A DNA stretch of 64,000 nucleotides from Blastomussa wellsi (lineage: Eukaryota > Cnidaria > Anthozoa > Scleractinia > Plerogyridae): assembly GCA_947652115.1 (NCBI GenBank), contig OX393562.1, forward strand, positions 8,998,874 through 9,062,873. Reading direction: 5' to 3'. The stretch's first letter is position 1, and each line of letters opens with the position of its first letter. Shown piece by piece: positions 8,032 through 16,730 of this stretch. The position numbers and the translations under genes are program-made. A model generated the notes under the pieces. The model was not told where the DNA came from. It saw nothing but the letters and a program-made list of their open reading frames with translations, and did not search any database.

Positions 8032-9955
8032 CGATGATTACTTTGACAATGTTAATTGGAACGTCGAAAGCGAGAGTGACGATGACAGTGACAGCGAGGG
8101 TGTGGAGAACGATGGCATGGAAATGGATGCAGCGTACGTGAAAGAGAACTTTGATCGTCTCTACGTCAAGAAAGTGGTAAGATGGATAGAGGAAGGGATG
8201 AACGTGTTTGTCACCGGTTCACAGGGTCGTGGCAAGTCGACGTGCATGAAAAAGGTGATCCAAGAACTGTATAGCGCAGGGCACAAGTTGCTGGTGACGG
8301 GATCGACTGGGACCGCAGTTGTCAACATCTCGGATGCTGCTCAAAAGGGACTCGACCATGCAATCGAGAACGATCTGTTATCGAGCGAAATTGCTTCCAT
8401 TCTGGCTCCGGCCACTGTTCACAGTGCGTTCGGGCTACGCCATTGGGAGAACGGCACTCTAGAAGAATTGAGAAATGGGGAGACGGAGAGGGCAGCCCGG
8501 GCCGAGAACGAAGCGAAGGACGATTGCAAAGATGGGCCGGTCAAAAAGCGAGATGTATCAACGATGGCCGACAGCTTCATGGGAGGGTACAGTGGTAGGA
8601 ACTGGGGATGGCTGAAAGCGTTTCTCCAAGGAGGACGACAGATATCCTGCCGTGGCATCCCGTCTATTACATTTGCAGACGTGGTGATCATTGACGAGAT
8701 TTCCATGCTCGACGACCTGTTGATGGAAGTCATAGATCGCGTGGGCAGGTTTTGGCGGCCAGACCAGAAGCACCGTCCCTTCGGTGGCTTGACGATGGTG
8801 TTTGTCGGAGATTTTCAGCAGTTGCCACCCGTGGGTAGTGGAACGAGGCAAAACCCCATCTACTTGTTCGATAACGAAAAGTGGACAACCAAGACAGCTA
8901 GTCAAGGATGGGTCGACCGAGTCCTACACCTCAAGACCAACATTCGACAAGAAGGGGATCTCGAATACGGACGACTTCTCGACAGGATGGTTATGAACAA
9001 TCTGACCCCTGCAGACGAAGACTTACTCGATGGATGCGTGCTTCGTCCAACAAGTGGAATCAGTGGTCTGCAAGCGGCTCTGGATCCTAGAGTCCTGCCT
9101 GGAGTGAGGCGAGTATTCAACAATCAAGGTCTGATAGGAAGGTACAAGTGTGCAGTCATGGAATGGATCGATTCCGACAAGAAGATCACCTTCGAGAACC
9201 GGGAAGAGTACGAACCCAGTCAAAAGGTCATTTACGATGCATACGACCGAACACAAGTACAAGCCAAGGTCCAGCGATTTATGTACAAGCTAAAAAGTAC
9301 CGTCGACGAGCAGTTTTACTTGGAGTGTCCGGTGCGAATATTGGAAAACAAAGACATAGAGGGAGGAATCGTGAATGGGGCTATCGGCACGCTGAAGGGT
9401 AGAGCGGAACACGGGGGCCATCCGATCATAGAGTTAAAGAATGGTGAACTGTTCACGCTGCATCGCTCTTCAGCAGAGATCTTTGTCGATAACTATTCTA
9501 CGCGGCAACGACGCGAAATCAAGGCGGGAAGGCTGCAGCCCCAAAAAGGTCGACCGCTAGCCAAGTTTACGTTCAAGTATTACCCGATTAAGATGGCTTG
9601 TGCAGTGACACCTCACAGTCTCCAAGGCGTCACCGAGAAATCCCTCGTCATTCACCCCAACGTCGACTTTGCAAACGAGTACACTACGCTCGAATGTTAC
9701 TTCACGGCCCTCAGTCGACTCTGTTCGAGTGGTCTCGATAGCCCCGGAAAGGCGGAGACGCTACGCGCCATTCCTCAACCCACGCCGAGTCCAGAATCGT
9801 CGGACGATTTCCCTCAGCCTTGTGGATTATACTTGACACGACACCCACGATATCCGTTTTACGTGCGACCGAAAGTGAGAAGATATATAGACAACCTTGA
9901 AGAGAATCATTCACTCGTCAAACACAAACGAGATGGGGAAAGGGACCATATTTGA
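7949..9955 (+). CDS. Pif1-like superfamily 1 DNA helicase, virus-like, 668 aa
   Basis: An ATP-driven 5'-3' type DNA helicase, probably working with the PolB in genome replication or recombination. An acidic N-terminal tail precedes the core. Walker A (GSQGRGKS) is near residue 90. Walker B (IDEIS) is near 249. Motif III (GDFQQLPP) is near 287. The late motifs are HSLQGVT near 555 and TALSR near 586. All catalytic motifs look intact. The start is ATG 7949, inside the preceding gene's 3' end; TTTATAA about 50 bases upstream is a weak promoter candidate. It is unlike the broken Pif1 relic at the right end of the window, being GC-richer and uninterrupted. Similar helicases occur in several large DNA virus groups. 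Confidence 0.85.
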   Translation: MKRAWQENAEVVADVEEATRLAKSAAFDDDYFDNVNWNVESESDDDSDSEGVENDGMEMDAAYVKENFDRLYVKKVVRWIEEGMNVFVTGSQGRGKSTCMKKVIQELYSAGHKLLVTGSTGTAVVNISDAAQKGLDHAIENDLLSSEIASILAPATVHSAFGLRHWENGTLEELRNGETERAARAENEAKDDCKDGPVKKRDVSTMADSFMGGYSGRNWGWLKAFLQGGRQISCRGIPSITFADVVIIDEISMLDDLLMEVIDRVGRFWRPDQKHRPFGGLTMVFVGDFQQLPPVGSGTRQNPIYLFDNEKWTTKTASQGWVDRVLHLKTNIRQEGDLEYGRLLDRMVMNNLTPADEDLLDGCVLRPTSGISGLQAALDPRVLPGVRRVFNNQGLIGRYKCAVMEWIDSDKKITFENREEYEPSQKVIYDAYDRTQVQAKVQRFMYKLKSTVDEQFYLECPVRILENKDIEGGIVNGAIGTLKGRAEHGGHPIIELKNGELFTLHRSSAEIFVDNYSTRQRREIKAGRLQPQKGRPLAKFTFKYYPIKMACAVTPHSLQGVTEKSLVIHPNVDFANEYTTLECYFTALSRLCSSGLDSPGKAETLRAIPQPTPSPESSDDFPQPCGLYLTRHPRYPFYVRPKVRRYIDNLEENHSLVKHKRDGERDHI

Positions 9956-11447
9956 GGGTGCTTACGGCGTGGTGGAGGTGAAAGATGGAAAGGCGGTCAA
10001 AAAAGCTAAAACACCTGGTTTTAGTTCTTTGAACAGAGAAGCGATTGCTCACGTGCGAATGAGTAAAAGAGATAGCACGATTGCAATTTGTAAAGTATTT
10101 CATTACATGCTGCAGGAGGACCCTCTGTCACTCACCTCGAGTTTTGTAGAAAGTTTGACTATGAAAGATGCTGGCTCGTCCTTGGGGACATGGATGGAGT
10201 CAGAGTGGTTCTTTGACCCGATTGTAGTCTTGCTCCATCCTTTATTAGCGGCCCTTGAATTCCTGAAAGAAAGAGGTCTCTTACACGGGGATCTACACAC
10301 GGGGAACATATGTGTAGCTCGCGACGGACAGGGAACTTTGAGTGCCAAGTTGGTTGATTTTGGATGCAGCGCGGTGTTGCGAGATGAAGAAGAATGGCAT
10401 TGTCACACAACTAAGAGTCTATTCATCGATCCTCAGACACAACTACACTCTGACCAGAGTTGTCCTCCCTCGAAGAATATAGAAGAGGTGGAGCTTAAGA
10501 CCTTGTACAACGCTCACAAACACCGTGACCCACTGAGTCTCATTGCTATTGCAAGTACCCAGGAACACCATATTCCCCGTGGATTAAAGTTGGGAACTCA
10601 AGACGACGTCTATGGACTCGGCATATGCATCGTACGGATGCTGACAATGTTTGCCGACGTGCCGTGGGAGGAGTGGTTTCCACTCAACTCTTGTAACTGG
10701 CGCTACGCTGATAACCTCCCTTTGAAAATGAGGGTACTCGGTCAGATTCTCCAACACAATCCAGCTTGGGATTCTCGCCTTTTTCGAGATGTGCACAAGC
10801 GGTTCAGACCAGTCTCCGACAAGTTTGAAGATGCCAAGAAGATGGAGGCTTCTGCGCGGGCGATCGAGGTGTACCTTTCAGGGGTAAACACCTTATACCC
10901 CAACTTTTTCGCTCATCTAGACGTGTTGTACGACGCCCAGACTAGCGATCTCGTCCGAAGGTGTGTCCATCCGGATCGTCACCACCGTTACAATCACACA
11001 ACTAGCGAACCAATAACGCGAAGACGCAAGGCTACAAGACCGAGACGGTACAATGCGATAAGGCGAGGGGACCTCAAGATAGATCTTGGCACAAAGGATA
11101 GCATTCACGTCCTAGTCGGTCATTGTTGGATCATGACGGGGGTCGTGCGCAGGGGTCGAATCAAATGGTGGAATGCGGCGAAACCAATGACGACTTGTGT
11201 AGAAAGAATGCACCAATCGAAGAACTTGATGCGAAGTGCCTTGGATATGTTTATTTCTAAAGTTCGGAGATTTAACAGGTCATTGAAAGATTTACCCTGC
11301 ACAGAATGGCCTTTCGATCATGCGATTCAAAGAGAAGAGTGGCTTAAATTACTGGAGTTGTATTGGCTTCGAAAACGGACTATTCGACACGATAAGGAGC
11401 CAAATCTTGTGCCTCAACCGAACGACAAGAGTGTACCAACAGAATAG
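9933..11447 (+). CDS. Protein kinase, virus-like, 504 aa
   Basis: A eukaryotic-type Ser/Thr kinase fold. A Gly-rich loop (G-A-Y-G-V-V) lies at residues 9-14, an AVK lysine near 23, a catalytic loop HGDLHTGN with Asp near 120, and DFG near 142. An APE-region equivalent is followed by DDVYGLG. The residues needed for phosphotransfer are present, so activity is plausible. The C-terminal third is basic and unrecognised. The frame opens at TTG 9897, but the kinase-like N-terminus begins at ATG 9933, which overlaps the helicase end by 23 bases. A TATATA stretch about 45 bases before that ATG could be its promoter. Its 3' end overlaps the convergent membrane protein gene by 68 bases. The substrate is unknown. 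Confidence 0.85.
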   Translation: MGKGTIFEGAYGVVEVKDGKAVKKAKTPGFSSLNREAIAHVRMSKRDSTIAICKVFHYMLQEDPLSLTSSFVESLTMKDAGSSLGTWMESEWFFDPIVVLLHPLLAALEFLKERGLLHGDLHTGNICVARDGQGTLSAKLVDFGCSAVLRDEEEWHCHTTKSLFIDPQTQLHSDQSCPPSKNIEEVELKTLYNAHKHRDPLSLIAIASTQEHHIPRGLKLGTQDDVYGLGICIVRMLTMFADVPWEEWFPLNSCNWRYADNLPLKMRVLGQILQHNPAWDSRLFRDVHKRFRPVSDKFEDAKKMEASARAIEVYLSGVNTLYPNFFAHLDVLYDAQTSDLVRRCVHPDRHHRYNHTTSEPITRRRKATRPRRYNAIRRGDLKIDLGTKDSIHVLVGHCWIMTGVVRRGRIKWWNAAKPMTTCVERMHQSKNLMRSALDMFISKVRRFNRSLKDLPCTEWPFDHAIQREEWLKLLELYWLRKRTIRHDKEPNLVPQPNDKSVPTE

Positions 11448-12403
11448 AGACGCAAACCGTTAAAATTGCAGTCAGGGAGAAACCTATAGCGATCAGAGTG
11501 GTCGAATGAGACGGTGGGTGGTTTGTTATTGGACATGTCGAACGCGACGAACGCATTTCTCTTGCTTGACGTAGTCGCATCAAGACTGTGGCATCCATGT
11601 CTCGAAAGAGATCTGTCGCTTGGCATCCGGGCGATGTCACCGTAGACCGATCCAAACCTGCGACTGGATCGCGTAAAATGACGATCGAAAGAGCTTCCAT
11701 CTCGGGCAACTCTAGACGACCAGCGACCAAGAGGGCAACGAAACGCAATCCTTCAGTACGACTACGCATCCCGGTAAACGTTGGACCATCCAGTCGCAAA
11801 GTCTGTTCCCACGACGGTGGCGATAAGAGCACCGCCACGGCATTGCCTTTACTTTGAAAGGTCAAATTTTGAAAAGTCGTTTGTGAGTCTAGGCGGGACG
11901 CTCGTGGCCGGAGTATCACGGCGGCAGTACTGTCGGCTGTCAGGACGGAACGGATTCCGGCATTGGTCATCGAGGCATTGACGCAATCACCGTGGTCGAA
12001 GATCGTGTCTCTGACGTGAATTTGATCGGCAGACGAGACGATCAAGGCACAGTACGTGGGTCCTTTGGCATCCACTAGCACTGACGTCTTTGTCTTGTCC
12101 TTCCGCGCACAAGGGACGGAACACGACTTGGCGAGAGGACAAACGAAGGGCACGCGTAGAAACCGCTACGAGATTACTTCCAGGACACGACATCGGTTTC
12201 CGATTAGAGATCTGAGTGACAATTACATCATCTGGTGCAATCCACAAGGTGGTGGATGCGAAGGATTCTATATCGGGCAAGTCATCTATGTGACCGGCAA
12301 AAGTGTAGGGCTCTGTCTTGGATTCGACACGTACTACGGTTGTAGTCGGTAGAACAAAGAGGAATAGCATTGACGACCAGACCATCGTGATAACCTGTAA
12401 CAT
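11380..12403 (-). pseudogene. Type I membrane (envelope-like) protein gene with a frameshift
   Basis: Two frames on the minus strand look like the halves of one gene. The first runs from ATG 12403 to a stop at 11987 and begins with a signal-peptide-like hydrophobic stretch. The second is one base out of phase, is open from about 12,168 to 11,380, has no ATG at its 5' end, and ends with a single hydrophobic membrane helix and a short tail. Together they have the layout of a type I envelope glycoprotein: signal, ectodomain with Cys and N-x-S/T sites, C-terminal anchor. The shift must lie within the shared interval, about 11,987-12,168. It could be a mutation, an assembly error or a programmed frameshift. 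The 3' end overlaps the convergent kinase gene. Confidence 0.6.
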
Positions 12404-12410
12404 ATTTTTT

Positions 12411-12416
12411 TTTATT
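12411..12416 (-). promoter_or_regulatory. Candidate polyadenylation signal for GRF zinc-finger gene
   Basis: Plus-strand TTTATT (AATAAA on minus) lies about 111 bases after the stop of the gene ending at 12,527 and just before the start of the membrane-protein gene. Confidence 0.4.
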
Positions 12417-12526
12417 TGAACTCGACGCGTGTATCGATAATAAAAGAAAACTATACAATGTAGCAGTAGCACAATGCGTAACTTTTGTAACTCAAATAAA
12501 GCCAAACCCACTGCAAATGAAAACGG

Positions 12527-12910
12527 TCAATGTCTCTTGAATGTTCCTCGCCTCCATTTTTCTGCTAGTTCGGGCGTGTACTTGAGTCCTTTAAGCTCGG
12601 GTGGATAGACGATTTCGTTGGTACGGTCCACAACTTCGATATCGTCTTTTTCGTATCTCGGTCGTCGCGCGTCATAAGACTGATGGCGGTTCTTGGCATC
12701 GGTGCGCGCGTTGGGTTGGATCAGGTCGGCCCATCGGAAAAAGGTACATTTCTTTTCTTGACCACAGGAAAAATACAACCTGCCATGACAGTTTTCAAGC
12801 TGGCGCGTTCCGAGAATCGCCTCGCAGCGACAAAAGCACGACACTCTTTCTGTGATCATTTCAGCGTTGACACTGACCGTGGGCTCGGTTAGGTGATAAT
12901 TGGAATACAT
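12527..12910 (-). CDS. GRF-type zinc-finger protein, 127 aa
   Basis: Residues about 25-66 match the zf-GRF pattern: paired cysteines (CFCRC), then GRLYFSC, then a CTFFRWAD ending. In cellular proteins such as NEIL3, APE2 and TOP3A this domain binds single-stranded DNA. In viruses it appears as a small stand-alone protein or as an accessory domain. The remaining C-terminal half is basic and unrecognised. The frame opens at TTG 12925; I take ATG 12910. A single-stranded DNA-binding or repair role next to PolB and helicase is a reasonable inference. Confidence 0.75.
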   Translation of the reverse strand: MYSNYHLTEPTVSVNAEMITERVSCFCRCEAILGTRQLENCHGRLYFSCGQEKKCTFFRWADLIQPNARTDAKNRHQSYDARRPRYEKDDIEVVDRTNEIVYPPELKGLKYTPELAEKWRRGTFKRH

Positions 12911-13165
12911 CCCTCCTTGTCTCAAACTCGTGTCGGTGTAAATTGGTTGCTCGTCACTGCAAATCTGAGTATTCGCATTTCTCCCAAACTTGCGTCATAT
13001 CCAATTTTTATCATTCACACGAGCAAATCGCTGCTGCAACGCTGGGACATATGTGCACTATTCGATACAGTAGACATTATGTGGGATCGTTTTCGTGTCG
13101 ACTACATTATCTAAATAGACAGACAGTAAAAACGACCAATGTGTGTCTCGTAACTTGGATATATA

Positions 13166-13171
13166 TTTTAT
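13166..13171 (-). promoter_or_regulatory. Candidate polyadenylation signal for coiled-coil gene
   Basis: AATAAA on the minus strand, about 49 bases downstream of the stop of the coiled-coil protein gene at 13,220. Confidence 0.45.
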
Positions 13172-13219
13172 TGCCATTATTATATACATGTAATAGCCGC
13201 CATCTAGAGTCAGAGTTTA

Positions 13220-14560
13220 TCAGCAGCAACTTCTCATGTGATCTTCCAATAGCTGGTACGGAAACAGCTTCTTGCATACTGGACACATCAACTCGTTGGA
13301 ACGCATCGTACGAACTGGTGCTGGCAGAACGCGTGCGGGACCCGCGTCAGATTGACGCCCACAGCAAGGCTCTGATAAAGGCATATAACCCTTCCGAGGT
13401 TGCCCGTACTCCTCTTTCACCTTCTGCTTGAAATGACTGAAATCCTTTTGCAGCCTGTTGTTCGTTTCGATGCACCGGTTGTGTTCCAACTCCAGCTTCT
13501 TTCGATCATCCATTGCCTTTTCTTTTTCTCTCCTCTCCATCTTGAAATCGTCCTCGTAACCTGCAATTTGCCCCTTCATGAGTTCACTCTCGGTCTTAAG
13601 CTCGTCTCGCTCCTTCGTCATGGCTCCCAGGGCGTCTTGCAATTCGATCAGCTGCTGAGATACACCATCTGGTGGCGGTGCTTCAGATTTCTTCAATTTG
13701 TCTTGCAGGCGCTCCCTTTCCCGTTTCTCCATCTCCAGTGCCTCGGTCAGCTTGTCAATTTGCGCCCCGAGGGCTTGTTCGTCGTCGTCGTCGTCGTCGT
13801 CCTCGTGGCACACGATCGCTTCACCGCGTTCGTTCTGTGTGGCGTCCCAGCCTTGGCCCAAGATCCTTTTAATTTCGGCTTCCGTATCTTTGATTTCTGC
13901 CTCGATTTCCTTGTCATGTCTATCGTCGTCCCAAGCTTCAGCCAGGAGTTCTCCGTGTACTTTTCGCTCTTCCACGGAACTCTCAACCTTGTTCTTCGAG
14001 ACGCCCACCTTGACGATCTTTTTACCTTCGGGTTGTTGCAATACCTTCATTGCAGCCTCGCTTCTTTCCGTCAGGTTTTCCACTAGCGCCTCACTGACTC
14101 TCAGACTCCTCTCCAGTGAACGGACCTTCACGGTCAAACTGGCAACTTGGCTGCTGAGCGAACTCTTGTCCTCGTTCTTGATGGCAGCCAGCGATCGCAT
14201 CAATTTCTCATTTTCTTTGACCTTTACGTCCCTGTCTTCTCTCAAGGTCTCGATTATCCCGTGAAGGTCTTTGTTTTCCACGGCCAAGTCCGGTCCATTC
14301 TTCGCCTTTGTAACGTGTTTAAGTGCCTCTTTCAGTTTTGCGTTTTCTTTGGTCAGACCTTCTAGAACTTTAGGCGATACTCCAGGGGCCCATATACCAC
14401 CTTTGTCGCTAGTCGAGCGACTCAACTGATCGATTCTATGCTTGGCTCTTGTCAACGTTTCTTCCGCCTGTTCCCATTTCTTTTCCAGCAAATTTTGAGC
14501 TTTGTGTGCCTCGTCCAGCTGACGAATGAGCTGTGCAACTGCGTTCTTCTGGGTAGTCAT
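13220..14560 (-). CDS. Long coiled-coil protein with C-terminal C2HC (UBZ-like) zinc finger, 446 aa
   Basis: Residues about 5-390 are rich in Glu, Lys, Gln, Asp and Leu with heptad character, interrupted by an acidic run of Asp and Glu near 255. The C-terminus has C-x2-C-x11-H-x4-C (CPVC...H...C), the spacing of ubiquitin-binding zinc fingers at the ends of TAX1BP1-, NDP52- and NEMO-like coiled-coil adaptors. That makes it a candidate ubiquitin-signalling decoy or a structural scaffold, but the resemblance is architectural only. The start is ATG 14560. A TATAAATA on this strand lies at 14,697-14,704, about 137 bases upstream. The long open frame on the opposite strand is its antisense shadow. 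Confidence 0.75.
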   Translation of the reverse strand: MTTQKNAVAQLIRQLDEAHKAQNLLEKKWEQAEETLTRAKHRIDQLSRSTSDKGGIWAPGVSPKVLEGLTKENAKLKEALKHVTKAKNGPDLAVENKDLHGIIETLREDRDVKVKENEKLMRSLAAIKNEDKSSLSSQVASLTVKVRSLERSLRVSEALVENLTERSEAAMKVLQQPEGKKIVKVGVSKNKVESSVEERKVHGELLAEAWDDDRHDKEIEAEIKDTEAEIKRILGQGWDATQNERGEAIVCHEDDDDDDDEQALGAQIDKLTEALEMEKRERERLQDKLKKSEAPPPDGVSQQLIELQDALGAMTKERDELKTESELMKGQIAGYEDDFKMERREKEKAMDDRKKLELEHNRCIETNNRLQKDFSHFKQKVKEEYGQPRKGYMPLSEPCCGRQSDAGPARVLPAPVRTMRSNELMCPVCKKLFPYQLLEDHMRSCC

Positions 14561-14952
14561 TTTCTGTTTGTCCTGGCACGGTGTGCTCTCCTATTTTATC
14601 TATGCCCAAGGGCGTTGTCGATGACGCGTCCGAAAACGTAATTTCTTGCAACGTAACTTCCCTTAGTCGCATGACGTAAACCCTACTCGAAATTCCTATT
14701 TATATGAGCGAAGCGTTACGCACTTCGCACAGGAAATGCACACGTATTCCGAGTGATGTCACTGCCTCGCACTAGAACCACCCGAGATTTCGCACGGGAA
14801 ATACACACGTGTTCGGAGTGACGCTACTTCATTGCCTATAAAACATCGAGCGTTTCGTCCATCGAGACAGATTGCCATTACTTGTAAGAAGAAATTAAAA
14901 ATGACACGGATCGAAAGCAACGGGTCTGGCTATTTTTTCGTTCTAACAAAAG
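14561..14952. promoter_or_regulatory. Intergenic control region with direct repeats and TATA boxes
   Basis: This gap lies upstream of the coiled-coil gene (minus) and contains two imperfect direct repeats at 14,724-14,758 and 14,789-14,823, each beginning TTCGCAC. The second includes CACGTG. A TATAAATA on the minus strand is at 14,697-14,704 and a TATAAAA on the plus strand at 14,837-14,843. This is the most promoter-like stretch of the virus-like segment and could drive transcription both ways. It also lies directly downstream of the RING gene on the right. Confidence 0.5.
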
Positions 14953-14975
14953 TCACGAAATGCATTCCACGATGA
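14901..14975 (+). CDS. Possible 24-aa small ORF behind a TATA box
   Basis: An ATG 58 bases after the plus-strand TATAAAA opens a 24-codon frame ending in TGA at 14,975, overlapping the 3' end of the RING gene on the other strand. The preceding bases are A-rich. There is no recognisable domain. It may be chance, or the transcript may be non-coding. Confidence 0.2.
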   Translation: MTRIESNGSGYFFVLTKVTKCIPR

Positions 14976-15969
14976 ACCGCTTGGCTGGCGGCACTGTGGG
15001 TGCGAATGGCTGCGCCAGTCCGCTCAGACAGGCAAAGCAACGCCAAACTCCTAGGACTTTTTGAGAGGAAACCGTCTCGTAAGGTCGCAAGTTGTTATAG
15101 GTTGCACGGGTGTGGTACGTCCATTGTGTGCAAATGAATTGCATCGTGAGTTCCACGATTTGGTCCAGCCTGTAACGGTCAATTTCCTCTTTGCTAAATT
15201 TGTCTGCCTTGGCGCCGGCAAATGAAGTGACACTCTCGCCGACAAGACTCTTGATCATCTCCCTGATTGCATCACGGGAGCGTTTTGAATGTTCAGGAAA
15301 ACGCTTCTTTTCCACTAGCACGTCACCGTTCAAAAGCGTCGCACAGACATCGAGGCAGGAAACTTCAATCTTTTCAGACCAATCAAAGGTCATTTCATTG
15401 ACGATCGAATCTACCATTCCTTTCCACACTTCCAGACTACCGTTTGCGCATCCCACGTTCCATTCGACCGTCAGAAGTTCCCCATTCGACTCGATCTGTC
15501 CGTACGAGCAGGACAAGAATTCCAACTGTGGGGGGCCTGGCGGTGGGTTTGTGGGATCCAAGGGACGCAAGCGGAATTGCTTCATTTCCATCGAACCGGC
15601 CATTGGATCTTTCTGACAAGCGCGACACCGTTCGAGGTCCTCACTGTCGATGCAACGCAAGTGAAGTACTCCCGATTCACAACATTCCCGTCGCATGCTA
15701 GTGTCGGGCGTGAAAGGCTCGGTACACTTGGTGCACGTGGTCATCGCCGATGACAATGAACGACGCAGCCAAACTCCGAGACCCGACAGGACAATTTCCG
15801 GGTGCGTCACAAACTTCACCCACACGACACGCTGGGTGAAATCTCGAGTCGTTGTGACATCACACGTTTCCTGTGCACGTCCTCGAAAAGAGAGTTTTAG
15901 AGCAACCCCATTCAGAGTCGACATGAAACGATCCTGCGAAGAAGACCCAAGTGTCCTCGGTTGGAGCAT
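14953..15969 (-). CDS. Second RING-like zinc-binding protein, about 338 aa
   Basis: A Cys/His cluster near residues 79-118 (C-x2-C, then CC...LH-x2-C, then C-x2-C) resembles a compact RING or related treble-clef zinc-binding module. The frame opens at TTG 15990; ATG 15969 is the first ATG, and further ATGs lie at codons 16 and 76. The rest is unrecognised. No polyadenylation signal is evident just downstream. It could be an E3 ligase or a zinc-binding regulator. It is the last gene of the virus-like segment on this side. Confidence 0.6.
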   Translation of the reverse strand: MLQPRTLGSSSQDRFMSTLNGVALKLSFRGRAQETCDVTTTRDFTQRVVWVKFVTHPEIVLSGLGVWLRRSLSSAMTTCTKCTEPFTPDTSMRRECCESGVLHLRCIDSEDLERCRACQKDPMAGSMEMKQFRLRPLDPTNPPPGPPQLEFLSCSYGQIESNGELLTVEWNVGCANGSLEVWKGMVDSIVNEMTFDWSEKIEVSCLDVCATLLNGDVLVEKKRFPEHSKRSRDAIREMIKSLVGESVTSFAGAKADKFSKEEIDRYRLDQIVELTMQFICTQWTYHTRATYNNLRPYETVSSQKVLGVWRCFACLSGLAQPFAPTVPPAKRFIVECIS

Positions 15970-16330
15970 GAGAAGATGCGCGATAGACAAGTTCCGAAAG
16001 ATGGATCGATCGAGGTAATTTTAAATCCTAGCTTGTAATTTTAGTGACCCGGGAAATAAAGGTTTCCCTTTGAAAAGACAAAAATGGTGCTTTTATTACC
16101 TCGTAAAGTCGGTCGATCCTTGTTATTGTCGTGCCGCTAGAGCAGCTTCGGCCACGCCCATAAGCACGTGTTACATTCTTTCTGCTGACGTGTACGTATT
16201 TCGTCACAAAATAAATCACACAATCTTATCATTGTCACACAATCTTATCATAGATTGCATTATCCAGGTATCTTGTGGGGGTAGGGGTGGGGGTGATTGC
16301 ATGACATAGAATAGATTGTGTGACTTTTGC

Positions 16331-16500
16331 ACGCGGGGGAGAGGGTAAGTGGACATGTCACAGAACACGAAAATATGGGGGTGCGGGGAAAAGCCACCCA
16401 CCTGCGGGGAAAATAAAGACAAAAATGCGGGGAAAAGTTGAATTTTGAAATCTATAACGAAAAGTGCGGGGACAATAAAAACCATTTCGCGGGGAGAAGC
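16331..16500. repeat. Degenerate tandem GCGGGGAAAA-type repeats
   Basis: Five or more variants of a TGCGGGGAAAA core spaced 18-35 bases apart. The function is unknown. It sits at the change in base composition. Confidence 0.6.
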
Positions 16501-16586
16501 GACCATCAAGATGATTATTTATTTACTTATTTTATTCATTTACCTAATTTTAATATTAATGTATTTTCGCTAAATTTCATTGTAAG

Positions 16587-16632
16587 TTGTACAACCCGCC
16601 TCGATTAGCTTTGCTATATGCGGGTTGTACAA
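16587..16632. repeat. Perfect 13-bp inverted repeat hairpin
   Basis: TTGTACAACCCGC at 16,587-16,599 is matched by its exact complement at 16,620-16,632, with a 20-base loop. A small palindromic element, or part of an element terminus, is likely. Confidence 0.7.
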
Positions 16633-16730
16633 ATCTGTAAATTTGTATTATATTAGATATTCGAATAAATGATGAAATGATGATGACATGATGATGAAAA
16701 AAATGATGATGGTAAAAATTCTGTTCCCAT

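Larger units (their letters stand above)
16021..16730. other. Transition from virus-like segment to AT-rich repeat DNA
   Basis: No supported gene. An AATAAA is at 16,055. Direct repeats of TCACACAATCTTATCA occur at about 16,217 and 16,235, and an inverted partial copy is near 16,312. A G-rich run with about five copies of GCGGGGAAAA-like units spans 16,331-16,500. Beyond that the base composition drops to AT-rich. The right edge of the virus-like insertion probably lies here. Confidence 0.5.

Noticed and set aside
7949..9955. Treating the intact helicase as a host Pif1 or as kin of the relic at 62,854
   Set aside because: Its motifs and surroundings differ from the relic, it has no introns, and it is interlocked with other virus-like genes by overlaps.
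13400..14264. Long plus-strand frames (up to 228 codons)
   Set aside because: They are antisense to the coiled-coil gene; the biased heptad coding keeps the opposite strand free of stops.
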